Both the position numbers and the translations under genes were made by a program. DNA of 64,000 nt, taken from positions 222,092-286,091 of the forward strand of contig WTPW01000156.1 in NCBI GenBank assembly GCA_009809945.1, read 5' to 3'. The notes below the pieces were generated by a model. That model was not told the origin of the DNA and made no database searches. It worked only from the letters and a program-made list of their open reading frames with translations. Each line of letters opens with the position of its first letter. Position 1 is the first letter of the stretch. Origin of the DNA: Gigaspora margarita. Taxonomy: Eukaryota; Glomeromycota; Glomeromycetes; Diversisporales; Gigasporaceae. Shown in pieces: positions 12,411-25,041 of this stretch.

Positions 12411-12524
12411 GGGTGGTTAAAGCGAAGTGAAATTTAGTTAAGAGGTTTATATATTTATATATCAAGAATGCAGCAGTTTATGCAGCATATAGATCATATA
12501 TTAGCTTTCACTTTAACCCAACCC
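12411..12524. mobile_element. Small TIR element
   Basis: GGGTGGTTAAAGCGAAGTGA at the left and the inverted TTTCACTTTAACCCAACCC at the right bound about 114 bp of non-coding DNA. Confidence 0.55.
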
Positions 12525-12596
12525 AATAATCTGATGTATAAAACTTATCATAAATTGGTCATAAGATGATTATATTGCAAAAATTCATTCTTCTTT

Positions 12597-12653
12597 AGTA
12601 AATGATTGGCTTACATGTGCTACTGTGTGGTACATGTAAGCCAATTATTTACT
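12597..12653. repeat. Near-perfect hairpin
   Basis: AGTAAATGATTGGCTTACAT pairs with the inverted ATGTAAGCCAATTATTTACT around a loop of about 12 bases. It stands alone with no adjacent gene, so it is more likely a tiny foldback than a terminator. Confidence 0.7.
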
Positions 12654-13740
12654 TTGATAAAGTGATAATCTGATGTCATTTGTAATACTTCATTATTACA
12701 ATCAATAGCTTGCTATTTAAAGTAAAATCAGTTTTAAATTTTAGCCAACTTTATTAAAAAATAATTCATAATACTTTACATAACTATGCCATTACATTTT
12801 TATGATGCTTACATGCATACAACTGTGTGTAAATAATAATTATAAGAAAAAATACCCTTCTGAATGAGAGTTCATCCATATAATTTTGAGACTTTCTTAA
12901 AATGAATTAATAAAAAAAATCATTATATCTACCAAACTAGAATTTTATATGATCATACTTATTTATAATGGCCTCAGGCAGCATCAACTGCAATAATTAA
13001 AATAAAAATATATTAATTTTCAAAATGATCTGCAGTATCATACTTAGTACATTTCTGGTTTTAACATGACTGCATCATGCAGCTATCCTAATATTAGTCT
13101 AGAATCAGTATAATACTTTCTCTGAATCATGTATAAAAGACCTTCATTTTTGCCTTACTATTATCTTTAGACCATGTCCCCAAAAGACCATATTCTCAAG
13201 AGACTTTGATCTCAAGACCACTTTGATCTCAAAGATATAGTTCTCATACATAGAGGCTTTGTTCTCATACAAGAGACTTCACTTTCTTAGATTTAGTTTT
13301 CATTTCTATTTTTTTATTTTCTTACTCATATTTTATTATTATAAATATTGATTATATCATATTAATGATTTTGAATAAATCAATAACCAAGTCTCCAATT
13401 GGTCATAATCAATTATCATATAAGATGCCATTTTAAAGTGTTTAACATAAGCATTCTAATTCTCTTGTATCTTCATATACATTAGATTCATTACCTTTTC
13501 GATAAAAGCCTTATTAATCCTCTTTCAAGTTGATTGTAACAATAGTATAATATTTACCAAATCTCAAATTTATAAATTTATAACATAAACCAAATAGGTA
13601 ATTCATCCCCTTAAATTATAAAGAGGAGTAATTTAAGTGTGACACAGCTTTAGCAATTGTGATCACAATCACAATCATTTCATATAAAAAATTTATCATA
13701 GGAGTCGCAGAATTATGCAAACTACAATAATTTTGGAATT
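12654..13740. other. No gene; low-complexity patches
   Basis: AT-rich sequence. A region at 13165-13280 repeats words such as CTCAAGA and GACTTTGATCTCAA. The hairpin at 13051-13087 is listed separately. Confidence 0.4.
13051..13087 (+). repeat. Hairpin with AGCTA tail, copy 1 of 3
   Basis: TTTCTGGTTTTAACATGACT leads into a stem CATGA/TCATG followed by CAGCTA. The same arrangement, with different but still pairing stem bases, occurs at 14971-15006 and 25042-25073. Confidence 0.55.
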
Positions 13741-13744
13741 GCAT

Positions 13745-14560
13745 CTCAAAAGAATCTATAGTTAACTGTAATCATTTAATTGTTCAATAAATTATTAGTG
13801 TGTGTATAAAATCCTGTTCACTTTAACAATAATTTTTCAAGAAAATGTATAATTGACTGTACTCATTAAATCATTTAATAAATTACCAAGTAAATTACCA
13901 GAGTGATTATGAAGTTTCTGTTCACTTTACCATTGTTTTCAAGACAAGCATGAAGCTTGATTCTGTTTACTTTAATGATTAACTGTAATCAATTAATCAT
14001 TCAATAGATCACCAACATAAATATAAAGTTTAATTCTGTTCACTTTAATGATTGTGTTTTAAAAGAAAGTATGTTTAAATTACTGGTATGAGTATGAAGT
14101 CTAATTCTAATCATTTTAATGATTATTTTTAAGAGATGTATTATTAACCATTAATCATTATTTGAGTGTGAAGTTTTTGAAATAGTAGAAATTAGGGAAA
14201 AAAATTCTTTTTGGTATATACCCATGTACTATGTATATATGTATCCAGATTACCTTAGCACATTAATTTAAGTTTGATACTTATATGCTTATTGTTTACT
14301 GAAAAACAACTACATGTCTAATGTTACAGGTGCTACCATATATAAGTATATAGCATACACCAAAAAAAACTTTTTTGCCCAATTTTTACTATTTTGAAAC
14401 CTATGATAATTCTGTTCATTTTAAATTTTGTGTTTCAAGAGTTATATTATTAACTTTAATGATTTATTATTCAATAAATTACTGAACGAGTATGAAATTT
14501 AATCTGTTTCCTTTAACGATTGTGTATTAAGAGAGTGTATATATATAATTAACTGTGATG
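13745..14560. repeat. Second outlying block of degenerate 95-bp units
   Basis: Recognisable landmarks (CTGTTCACTTTAA, AACTGTAATCATTTAATTG, TTCAATAAATTA) recur at irregular spacing, interrupted by unrelated sequence at about 14190-14400. It extends the minisatellite family over nearly 9 kb. Confidence 0.7.
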
Positions 14561-14970
14561 ACTAGAATAGCAAGTAAGTTCTGTTACAGAAATTCTTATA
14601 AAAAATAATTTCTATACTAAACTTTAGCCATTGTATATATGTATTTAGCGTATAAGAATTCACTTCCACAATGTAAACAAATACCTAGTGCATAATATTA
14701 AAAATTTTTCACGTCCGAAGGCATGGATCAAATGCTAGCATATACTAAACCCTAATAATTTTATACACAAAAATTATATAGCTCACTGCATTTGCTAATT
14801 CGTTTCTTGTTAAGATTTTAACCAATTTTGGCTTTCTTATGATAAAGCAGATTAAATTTTTTCAGCATAAGAAAAATAAAACTGATTCAGAACTTTGCCC
14901 ATAATTTCTTCAAACCATGTAAAATCTTAAAAGTGCTTGAATCATATAATCGAGCTTACTCAAATTTACG

Positions 14971-15006
14971 TTTCTGGTTTTGCATGACAGCGTCACGCAG
15001 CTACCT
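14971..15006 (+). repeat. Hairpin with AGCTA tail, copy 2 of 3
   Basis: TTTCTGGTTTT is followed by a stem GCATGAC/GTCACGC and then AGCTA. It shares the leader with copy 1 while the stem sequence differs. Confidence 0.55.
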
Positions 15007-15475
15007 TATGGTAAAGTTTTTTAAAATATTTTTTTATATTTAATTCATCTAAAACAATATTTATTAACGCCAAAATTGCACCAAAATTGAATCACATAAT
15101 TCTGATCTACATTATGATCTGTCGATATTCTCAATCAAAACTCTTATAGTGACACCAAAAATCAGTTCTTCAGGTCAACTCCAACTAGGGCAACCATATT
15201 GAAGGAGGTGTGTTATATTTGGCGAGTGGATAAGTCTAGGCTTCGGTCGTCAAAGAGAATTCAAATGTTATAAATTTTATACAATTCCAATCACTGGATC
15301 ATGAAATATCATGATTTGCCACAATACCTAATTCGCTATAATACTTTTATCACTCTTAAATATAATAAAAAGATTTTTATTTGTTTGCTACTAAAATTTA
15401 GGAACAATTCTGCAAATCCATTAATATGTTCACAAAACTCAATAAAAATTAAACCATTTATAAAATCAATTATTA

Positions 15476-15813
15476 TAAAACGCACTTATGGTGTTTTACC
15501 ACCATAGGTAAATTAGATTTGCAAATCCGTGTAACAAAAACAAAAAAATAAATTCTTATAAAACAAAAAATAAATTTTGATTACTTTAGGGTTGGGTGAT
15601 GCCTGGGATTTTATTGGGGCATTAGTATATACAAAATTTAGCAAGGAATTTTTTTTATTAGAGCCCCAAAGTTGATTTTATAAGCAAAATTTTGAGATAT
15701 GAAAAAAAAATAAACAAAAAAACGAAATTTTCTGTTACACCTAATCTAAAATTTTGATTGGCTATTCTAATAGTTTTGTGTAACATGGTGTAAAACACTA
15801 TAGGTGCGTTTTA
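15476..15813. mobile_element. TIR element, about 340 bp
   Basis: TAAAACGCACTTATGGTGTT at the left end and an inverted copy ending GGTGCGTTTTA at the right. The interior carries AAATTTAGCAAGGAATTTTT and TTAGAGCCCCAAAG, shared with elements at 23443-23716 and 4430-4875 respectively. The 68-codon frame ending inside is not a gene. Confidence 0.75.
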
Positions 15814-16232
15814 GTAAAACTCTTATAAAATAAATACTAAATTTTGCATAAAATTATAAAATAAAGATTAAATAATAATATATACTAATTTAATAAATTT
15901 ATTTCAAATATGGCAAGCCTCTTTATAATACTCTCAATATAAGCATATCATATAAAACTTCTCTTTATAAGTATATCTATTTTAAAACCAAAATGAACAT
16001 ATAAGAAAAATCTTTATATATAAATACATTTTAAAGAAAAGTTACAGTGCTCACAACGTTAGACTGTCCCAAAAATATTTATAAAGTTTTAAATAATAAA
16101 ATCCAAGTAATAAATATACTTTCTAAGATTTAAAAATACTTAAAATCTGAAAAGTGTTTTTAGAAAAATCAATTATATTATAAACTAGTTCTTTGGACCT
16201 TTAGTGAAATAAAAATAACAAGAATAAAGTAT

Positions 16233-18574
16233 TTATAATCTTCTAAATCTTTTAGATTGTACTTCTTTCTTTTGCTTTTTATTCGAATTATTATATTGTT
16301 CAATTTGATTGCTTGTTGTTTCTTGATTTTTTTGGTCCGTAAGATATTTGTTCTAAAAACAATATAGGAAAAATATATAAAAACAAATTAATATACTTTT
16401 AAATATTTAATTAGAAAGAATAAATACTCACCTCTTTTACATATTGGTAGGTATTATATATATGAGAAATTTGTAAAGTAGTTGGAAATTTATCATTTAT
16501 AATATCTTTAGACAAATGATTAGGCCAACATCCAGGAAGGTCATTATCTACAAAATATAAAGAAAGAGGAACACTTTCTTGAATAATTTCACTATTATTT
16601 GATAAATATCTTACTATAAATCTTTTCAAAGAAGTTATAAATACTTCTGCAGGAATTTTTGTAGAATTTTTTAAACTGTTTTGTTCGAAGTCTATTGCGT
16701 TTGTAATTTCTTGCTTTAAAGATTCATTTAATTCAGCTCTATATTTCGAAGATACACAATTGACGACTATATCAGCCACATGCTCTTCAACTAATTCATA
16801 CAATGCTACAATATGCTTAAGTTGCAGTCCTGTTCTTATTAATAATTTAAAGCCATTATTTCTTTTATTAAATTTAATTTCATCCATTTTTCTAAGTAAT
16901 CGCTAATCAAAGAATCACAATCTCCTCCAGTAGTTTGTTTCAAAAAACAAATAACTATTTCTAGAATTGAAAGCAATTCTATTTGATTCTCTAATATTTC
17001 TGACCTATTATTAACAGGAATTGGCTCTTGATGTACGAAATTTTTTACTTCTTTTAATATAGTCATAGATCTACTAAACAATTTTTTATGGTATACAAAT
17101 GAGTTCGAATACATTTGATCATCATTAGATTCGATTAACTTTTTTTCATATACCAATTCTATAGCTAATTCAGCCTCGATTTTGTATAGATCATAATAGA
17201 TTTCTTGTCCACGGCCTAGCCTAAGATCATGTTGACAATATAGAAATATTTCTGAAATATCATCATAATTAATTATTTGTTGTTCTTTTGCATTTTTGAG
17301 ATAGATGGACTGTAAATGATATTTTGGATCTTGTTTGCTTGTTTTTGTGTCTAATTTTTCAATAAATTTTAATGTTTGGCAAGATCCAAAAGAAATATCT
17401 ATAACATCAATGAGAAAATTGTTTTGTAATTGGACCAAAAATTCTATCGGTGCAGATATATATGAAGATTCATCAGTTAGTTTATATACATATAATCCAT
17501 AAACTATTGAAATTTTATTATGCATTTTAGGTATTTATTGTGGAAAATCTTTACATTGATACTGTTTAATAGGTGGAATTAAACAGTTCCATGAGTTTGC
17601 AAAGTTATTAAATGCTGCATTCAAAAATTCTTTAGTTTTTCCAGTATTATCACATTCACTTTCATTTTCAATGAAATGCTGAAAAGTAAATTGGTATGCT
17701 TTTTGTCTATCAACCTTATAAGAGAGTCTTGAAAATAGTATTTGTTCAAATTTAATAATTGGCAAAAGATGTTGTATTTGATTCAGATATTTTTCATGTT
17801 CAGAAATATGTTTAATAATGGAAACAATTTATTATTTTTTCGGTATTAGACATATAATAAGATCTAAAATTGTCTAAATCTGGTTTTCTGATTAATCTCC
17901 AGAATAGAGGTGAACAGTCCTCATTGTACTGATCAGTAACTTTCATAATCTTATTATTTTCAAGTAAATTTTCTGCGTTCCTATCTAATGCTACTCGAAA
18001 ATTATTTGTAGTCCTTATAAGGTTTTTAATTTTTGGTAAAACATATCGTTGACTAAAATCTTCTTCCCAAGTTTTTTTTTGAGCTGGTAATGTAAATTTT
18101 TCTATATTTCGATGAGGTTCTTGTGACATATCTAAAAGTATCACATGAATAACTAATGTCAAAGTTTCATCCTCACAGTTAAAAATGTCTTTTAACACTT
18201 GCCAGACATTTTCAATATGTTTTTTACAGTATTGAGCAATGTTACAATCTTGATTATTCATAAAAGCAATAACAGTCGGTAAATGTGCTTGGACACCAAT
18301 AATTATGTGCAAAAATAAATGAAGGATTCTATAAGAGGCTGGATGCAAATTCCTAACAGTGTGGTAGGTGTCAAATGTATCCTCAATTATATAGCCTTTT
18401 TTATCTTTTATAGAAATAGATTGATTTATTCGATCTTCATCTATACTACTATTTCCTTCATTAAGTATATGATTTAAACCACCAATCTCGTTTTTACATT
18501 TGTTGCATTCACCAATTTGATCTGGACGTCCACAATTACCAATAAAGTAAATATTGCCACTTTTGCATTGATAT
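16233..18574 (-). pseudogene. RNF213-like: RZ-type zinc finger and C-terminal domain
   Basis: The exon begins at 18574 with the RZ finger YQCKSGNIYFIGNCGRP, then ECNKCKNEIGG. The cysteines of the family pattern are present, but the second ligand position (H in CxxGH forms, C in CxC forms) is S or N here. Downstream are RNLHPASYRILHLF, DNFRSYYMSN, QILFSRLSYKVDRQKAYQF, SIVYGLYVYKLTDE, GRGQEIYYDLYKIEAELA, EPIPVNNRSEIL, TGLQLKHIVALYELVEEHVA and IPAEVFITSLKRFIVRYL. A 79-bp intron (16353-16431, donor GTGAGT) precedes the last exon, which ends in a lysine/arginine-rich tail KKQKKEVQSKRFRRL with TAA at 16233-16235. Lesions: shift near 17815, TAA 17535, shift in an A run near 16865. RZ fingers are known to carry the ubiquitin-ligase function of RNF213. 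Confidence 0.85.
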
Positions 18575-18620
18575 CTATAAAATTTAATATTGACAAATTA
18601 ATTACCGAAAAAAATATTTA

Positions 18621-18886
18621 CCGTAAACTGCTGTATACAAGACCCCCTCAGATATCAGACCCCCTATGTACTAGACCCGGGTGTGAATCTCAAAATCTAC
18701 AATAACCAAATGCGGTTTTTTTTAAATATCTAGGCTGCCCACTATGAATGAAAAATATGCATGCTATTTAAACTTTTCCTTCTAATGGTACAAACTCTCC
18801 ACTATGTACTAGACCCGGGGTCTAATATTAGGTTTTAATATTGGTGGGGTGTAAGAGACCCGGGTCTTTTATACAGCAGTTTACGG
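18621..18886. mobile_element. TA-flanked MITE inside an intron of the RNF213-like gene
   Basis: TIRs CCGTAAACTGCTGTATA and its reverse complement, flanked by TA at 18619-18620 and 18887-18888. The interior has three copies of AGACCCGGG-type words. It lies wholly inside the 340-bp intron 18575-18914; without it the intron would be about 72 bp. Tc1/mariner-like by TA duplication. Confidence 0.85.
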
Positions 18887-18914
18887 TAATAAAATTATAA
18901 GTTAAATAATATAC

Positions 18915-21900
18915 TTTCTTGTTCCAGAATCATTTGCTATTATGACATTTGTTACTAAAGCCAATTCATCTGATGGACAAGTCAAAATATAAGTATCTTT
19001 ATGATCATTTAATGCCTGCATATATGCAGTTAAGGGAAAAGTATCAACAGTATTTGAAATATGTAATGCTACAACATGAGCAACAACCGATGAAATGAAT
19101 ACATCTTTGTTTTTAGAATCTGGACTTAGTTCGTATAATTGATGATCATTTGTCATAAAATTTAAAAGGTACATTTTATAATTCTCTGGATGATGAGATG
19201 ATTGTAAACCCTTGGAAATCTTTTCTATTAAAGTGTTTTCATTTGGGTTAATTCACGTGATGCTCTAATAAGATAAAATTTCGATACTATCTTTCCAATT
19301 AATAAAATTTTTTGAATTATATCATCATCATCAGCAATTTCATTAAATATATTTGTTATTGATAATTCATCACCATAAGAAATTTGTTTAAATAAAAGAT
19401 CAATCTGCTTATATTGCTCAAGACCCCAACAAGGGTTAAATCCAAGACGACTATCACAATCTATTTTTAAAATTCCAGCCCATGGTAAAATTTGTTGTTG
19501 TGAATCACAAAATTGTTTAATTTCATAAGTTGTTAATCCTTTCAAATATAAAGATTTGAGCAAATATATTTTAAATGAATGAATCAAGGGATGTTTTATT
19601 TTTAAACGCTTGTTTAAATCAGCAATATTAAAATCGTCGTTTGGAAATTTGAATTTAATAGGACTGGTTAAAAATTTTTTAAGTTCTGTACAATTCCAAA
19701 ATTCATTTGCAAATACTTTCAAAAGGGCAACTGCAGTAATTTTTTGTAATTCTTTGGAATTTCTAATTAAAATATCTGTTGCTTTCAGAAAATAATTAGA
19801 TAATTCATTAAATTGGTATTCAGCAGAGATTTGCATCTGAATGATATCACAACATAATTCTGCCATTTCTGAGCACTTTTGTTCCGACAAAATGCTTTCA
19901 ATAATTTGGAGCCGTTCTGTGCTTTTTAGCACTTCCAGACTGTTAATAAGATTAAAAAACAATTCCTCATGCTCTCTATTTTCAGATTCAAAAATTAAGT
20001 AAATAGTATGAAAGGTAAATTGTAAAGGCTTTTGCGAAAATATTTTTGTATAAAAATGCGAACGGTCAGGTGATTCAAGTGGAATTGTGTTCAAACATCT
20101 ATAAATGAAAGAACGTCTTGAATACAAATTAATTTCTGTTTCTTCTATTTGATCAAGCTTTTCAAAAACAATGTCAATGGATTGCTTTGAAAATAGATCT
20201 GTTATATGTTGTCTAATTTGAAGAAGTTGTGCTAGGGAAATTGATTTAGACAAGTCATTATTGACTCTAAGCAAACTTAATGAAGGATTATCAAGTGAAT
20301 TTGGTAAATTATAAAAAATTGGCAAAATATTTGCAATATCACGTTGCCAAAGTTGGAGCCCATTTTTTATGTGATGTGAATTGTTCCCATCACAATCATT
20401 AAAATCCATTTCATATCTATTTTTCTCTTTATTACTTTCATCCTCTTTATCATCCTCTTTACCTTCATCATTGTTATCGTTTTTCTTACGATTGTTACCA
20501 ATAATATCATAAAGTTTATTAATCATAATATCTGATATTCGTTTTAATAAATAATTCTCAAGACTGAATTCACTGCTTTCATTAAGTCTTGTATTAAGAA
20601 TTTCTTCTAAAATGTTCGGAAATAATAAGACCAATTGCAGTTCAGTTAATACTAAATCTTCATTATTCCACCAAAATAAATGAAGGCTTAAGGGATCTGG
20701 TACTCTTTGTCTCATATGAAGAAAGATGATCTAGCGTAATATTTGGTTATTAACTGCTTTTCCATATGAGATGATAGTTACAAAATCATTAAAATATGCA
20801 TTTTGTAATCTAAATTGTGGTAATTTTAACTTAGGAACTATCGACATCATGCAACAATATGTGATTTGAGATTCCAGTTTCTTCGATATTGTCTGGAATT
20901 TTCTCTAACATCATTAAATCATTTTGATATGCTTTTAAATTTATTAATCTGTTCCATGAAGTATGATAAAAATGGAACTTTCAAACCACGAATATTATTT
21001 GTTATCGTATAGGGCATTTTTAGATTCTCAATATTAATTATCTTAGTATTCATAATTATTGGTTCCCAGAAAGAGAATAAATTAGATTCAATATTGTTAT
21101 CCTCATGCCTGTCCTCATTCTCATTCTTGTCTTCCTTTTCAAATAAACTATCACTATCAAGGATTAAAAGTCCTAATAACTTTTCTAAAGCAAATAAGAG
21201 TTGAGCTACAGGTTTTCTAACCTGGTTATGAATATACATTTGTAAAGCAATTGAGAATGAAGAATACAGGTATAAATCTTTTTTGTCTATCACGACTTCT
21301 AACTGCCAATCTTTGAATTGATTGTCATGTAACCATCCAAGTGTTCTGGTTTTCATCCAATTCATGAATTCTTTATGACGTGGAACAAAACGACTTATGC
21401 AATATAATCTGCTGATTCACAAGACGGCGGAAATTCCATACAAAGCAAACACCATAACTATTCATGATCAATCACTTCCTCGAACGTATACTCAGTTTCT
21501 AGAACATTTATCATATCCTTATCTAAATAAGCTAGAAGAGGATATTCTTGAGGAATTAAGGTTTCAATAGTAAATAGATCCCATCCACACATGAAATTAA
21601 ATAGTGATATTGTAGAGGTTGTATTTTCTTTTTTCAAATGAAGAATTATACAAACATGTTTAACTTGTATGGTAGAGCATTTGTTTTCCATAAATTCATT
21701 TTTGTATTGTTCAATTATGAATTTGGCGTGTTTAATACATTCTGAATTTGCTGCATCAAAATCACATTGTAAAATTAAAATGTCATCCTCGGACTCTAAC
21801 CGGAAGTTCTTAATACGTGATCGAAATTGTTCCTCACCCTTAAATGTTGAGAGCTTGTCAATTTGACATTTTAGAATATTATTTAAAGAGGATTCAATAT

Positions 21901-22543
21901 CAGTGCTAATATTCGAGAATGTATAAACAATAACGTTAAAACCTTGTGATTTTGTTGCATCTTCTAGTAATTATTTAATATAGCCAGGGAAATCTTCATG
22001 ATATTGTTGAATGTAAAAATTATACCAATAATCTATTTTTTCACTACTTAATATCGCGTTTTTTGAACGTACAATTACATCTGGTAAGGCTATACCTATC
22101 AATTGTTCTTTGCACTTGTGCAAAATGGTCGTTTCTTCTTTTAATTCTGGGTTGTTGCTATTGTAAATTACTAAACTTTGCAAAGTTTCTTCCTTATCAA
22201 ATCCAATAAACATGTCACTCGTTAAATTTTGACGTAGCCTCGCCTTCTATATTTAAGAGCGTTGATATCCGAATCGACCATTTTACAAGTTCATTTAATA
22301 GCCTTGTCTTACTGTTATCTATCATATCATTGATAGTCATTTTTTGTTTTTCGAATCGGTTTAATAATGGTAGATCCGATAAATCCACGTCCTTGTCATC
22401 AAGAACTAATATACAACGAAAGTTTTTATGAATGCAGACCAAAGGATTTGAATAAGCTCCTAGTGCAATACGTGTATAAAATGTTTGATCTCCGTTTTTT
22501 CCTACAGTTATGTAATTTTGGTTCCATAAATCATAAAGACTTC
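18915..22543 (-). pseudogene. RNF213-like: long central exon (helical and E3-equivalent region)
   Basis: One exon opens at 22543 after a 101-bp intron (SLYDLWNQNYITVG) and runs to the donor at 18914. Successive blocks are NFRCILVLDDKDVDLSDLPL, LLNRFEKQKMTINDM, FIGFDKEETLQSLVI, GFNVIVYTFSNISTD, LFNFMCGWDLFTIE, LWCLLCMEFPP, TRTLGWLHDNQFKDWQLEV, then an uninterrupted 495-codon stretch (19228-20715) with RQRVPDPLSLHLFWW and SRRSFIYRCLNTIPLES, and finally ILTCPSDELALV. Lesions: shift at 22214, TAA 21971, TAG 21458, shift near 21400, shift near 20937, TAG 20731, shift near 19243. The acidic lysine-rich insert at about 20420-20480 is low complexity. Only a CxxC remnant (LWCLLC) is found where RNF213 proteins carry the RING. 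Confidence 0.85.
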
Positions 22544-22644
22544 CTTTAAAATTTTAAAGTTTATATATTAATGACAAAGATATGAGAAATATTAAATATT
22601 TCATGAATAAACATTTAAAAAAAAAAGTGAAATAACAATACTAC

Positions 22645-24726
22645 CATATATTTTATCAAGATCTGTCAAAATTAATGGCCTTCCCATCTCCACGCACATC
22701 TATAGGCAGTAAGATTTATTAGTGAACATTATACTACAATAGATTGAGCTGACCTACGTAACTGGTAAGTACGTACCATAATACGGCTTAACACACTATA
22801 CTGATAATCATCACCAAAGTCATCAGGAAATTGACTACTATAAATAACAATAGGTTCCAAATCAAAATTTTCGTCGTTAGATTTAGAATCTTTATCCACC
22901 AATTCTTTATTCCACTGTTTTAATTTATATGTCAAAATATTTATGATTGAATTACTTTTCCCAATAATCATTAAATGACATGCGTTTTTATCTTTCAGGT
23001 TAGCTTTAATAAGATATTCAATTGAATAATTATTAAAGTTATCAACAGAACCATGAAACGCTTTTATAACTTTACTAAAGTGAGTTTTATAAAGTTCATC
23101 CATCTGATTAGTTCCCCTAAAGTTTCTTGCTAATGCCTGGTGCAAACTATAACAGAATAACCAGATCAGAATATATTTTCACTTTAATGTGAAGATTTAT
23201 ACGTCAATGTTTAAAGGAAAAATTTTATAATATTGAAAAATACCTCCCTATTACCAAGGCTTTTAACCAAGGAGTAATAATCTCGAAGCCCATGAAAGTT
23301 ATTAATGGATTGAGTTTTCTTGTATTCAAGGTAAGATTCTGCTAAAGTTTAAATTGAGATTCTGTGCTCTCTCCCAATAACAGACTTGTTGTGTAGATTT
23401 GGCCTAAAAATAAGATTAAAAAATAGAATATTTCTAATTTACACCACAGGTGATTATCACCTGTAGTCAATTTGCCAATTAAAATTCAGGATCAGGTGTA
23501 ACATGTAAATCAATTTTTGTGTAACAAAACAATGAATTTTTTAAACTACTTTTTTTTATGCAAAAAAAAATTCCTTGCTAAATTTTACTATATATAAAGT
23601 ACTATTCTAACCTTTAACCTTTACCCTTACCCTAACATAAAAAAAATAACTTATATTTAATAAAAATTGTTTATTTTTATTTATTTATATAATTACAGGT
23701 GATAATCACCTGTGGTGAACATTAGTTATTTTCTAAAAAGAATTATTATTTGAATCATTCTTATTTTAAACGTTAAGCTCACAATTTATGAAAAAAAGAA
23801 AAATCTACAAACCTCTGTACTAGTAAAGTTCTGCTTGACTTAGAATTATCAAGTCTCCAATTGCTTATTCCAATAATAGCAACTTCAGGAAGTTCTGCAG
23901 GATAATTTGGTTCAAGTAAAGAATGTAAAACTTTTAATGGATTATGAGGACTTTTTTCAGCTAAACCGACTAGTTAAGGGGCAAAAAGAATATTGTATTA
24001 TATGAATAATAAAGTTAAATACAGTATTTATAAAAAAAAAAAAAGTAATAAAATAAAAAATTTTAAGTATTTACTTTCATCAAGTAAAACAACAGTGATT
24101 AAATGGAAATTCCTTCGAATTTCCTTTCTGGTAATTGCATGCTTTATTGAATACTTTTACGATGCCATTGGATGTCGAAGATGATGATCCTTGATGAGGA
24201 ACTAAATATACCTATAAAATGTAAACAATTCATGAAAACTAATCTCTGATGAAAATATTATCGTTTTTTTTCTAGTTTAATTTCGTTTACTTGAGGAAGA
24301 GTTCTGAAGTAGGGGTCATCAGAATCGTTGCCACGTAGACTTTGACTAACTAGACGAACTGCCAAAGATTTTGATGCACTAGATCATTAAGGAAGAAACC
24401 ATACCGTTAATATATATATATATTACCAAATGATAAACAGTGGAATGCGGGTTAATATGCATACAGTAATCACAAGCACATTCTCAAGGAGAGCAAAGTT
24501 CTCAGCAACCATCTCCGGCTTCATCATGTGTTTCATAAAATCTTTCTGCTCCTCTTGAACCATCTCCTTAAAAGTTTTAGGATTTATATTCATCTCAATT
24601 TCCTTAAAATTTTCAAAAATTTCACATATTTTGTCCTGATATAGATCACGTAACTTTTTATCAAAAAATCAAACTTGATAACAGAGGCTTAATGCTATAA
24701 CTAGCATCACCCGGTGTAATATTTGT
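22645..24726 (-). pseudogene. RNF213-like: next AAA unit, P-loop lost
   Basis: Seven exons can be joined by GT-AG introns (24379-24426, 24212-24290, 23970-24074, 23404-23812, one near 23150-23243, 22700-22776). They encode FFDKKLRDLYQDKICEIF, ENVLVITVCILTRIPLF, ASKSLAVRLVSQSLRG, VYLVPHQGSSSSTS, VVLLDE plus IGLAEKS, GISNWRLDNSKSSRTLL, NNFHGLRDYYSLVKSL, ALARNFRGTNQM, SQFPDDFGDDYQYSVLSRIM and CVEMGRPLILTDLD. The Walker B-like LLDE and the arginine-rich sensor region survive. The P-loop does not: the splice joins TRIPLFI directly to ASKSLAV without the glycine-rich turn. Stops lie at 24669 and 23349, a one-base insertion lies in a T run near 24103, and the exon starting near 23147 is out of frame. 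Confidence 0.85.
23443..23716. mobile_element. TIR element inside an intron of the RNF213-like gene
   Basis: The ends are ACCACAGGTGATTATCACCT at the left and the inverted AGGTGATAATCACCTGTGGT at the right, each containing a self-palindrome. The interior contains a segment matching (reverse strand) the AAATTTAGCAAGGAATTTTT block of the element at 15476-15813 and a CCCTTACCCTAAC tract. It lies within intron 23404-23812 (409 bp). Confidence 0.75.
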
Positions 24727-25041
24727 CTATATCAAAAATTTAATGTATTTAAATAAGAATTATTTTAATATTTCATTGTTTATTATATTTATTTAATTAG
24801 GCTTATATAAATCAATTGCGCTTTAAACTTATAATAATAATTATTATACAAGTTATAGAATTGTGCCTGTGTCTCCAGATCTGCAGCTCAGCTGATAGTA
24901 TTTCATATGAGATTGCTGAGATNTTNTAGAGCTTCCACATCAAAATTCAATGCCAATATATATTTGTCAAAACTGAAAGTATCTATAACATGTATAAGTC
25001 TAACACAATTTCAAAGGTGACTTTAAATTTCANATNCCCGC

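Noticed and set aside
15205..15265. tRNA gene (TGGCGAGTGGATAAGTC looks like an A box)
   Set aside because: No convincing B box or paired acceptor stem; at best an old tRNA-derived relic.
19610..19795. Plus-strand frames inside the RNF213-like locus (also 18517, 21669, 22367, 27087, 27822)
   Set aside because: They are shadows of the minus-strand coding blocks or of an intronic MITE.
16233..20715. Several separate small genes instead of one pseudogene
   Set aside because: Consecutive frames join at single-base shifts or in-frame stops and follow the domain order of one protein family.
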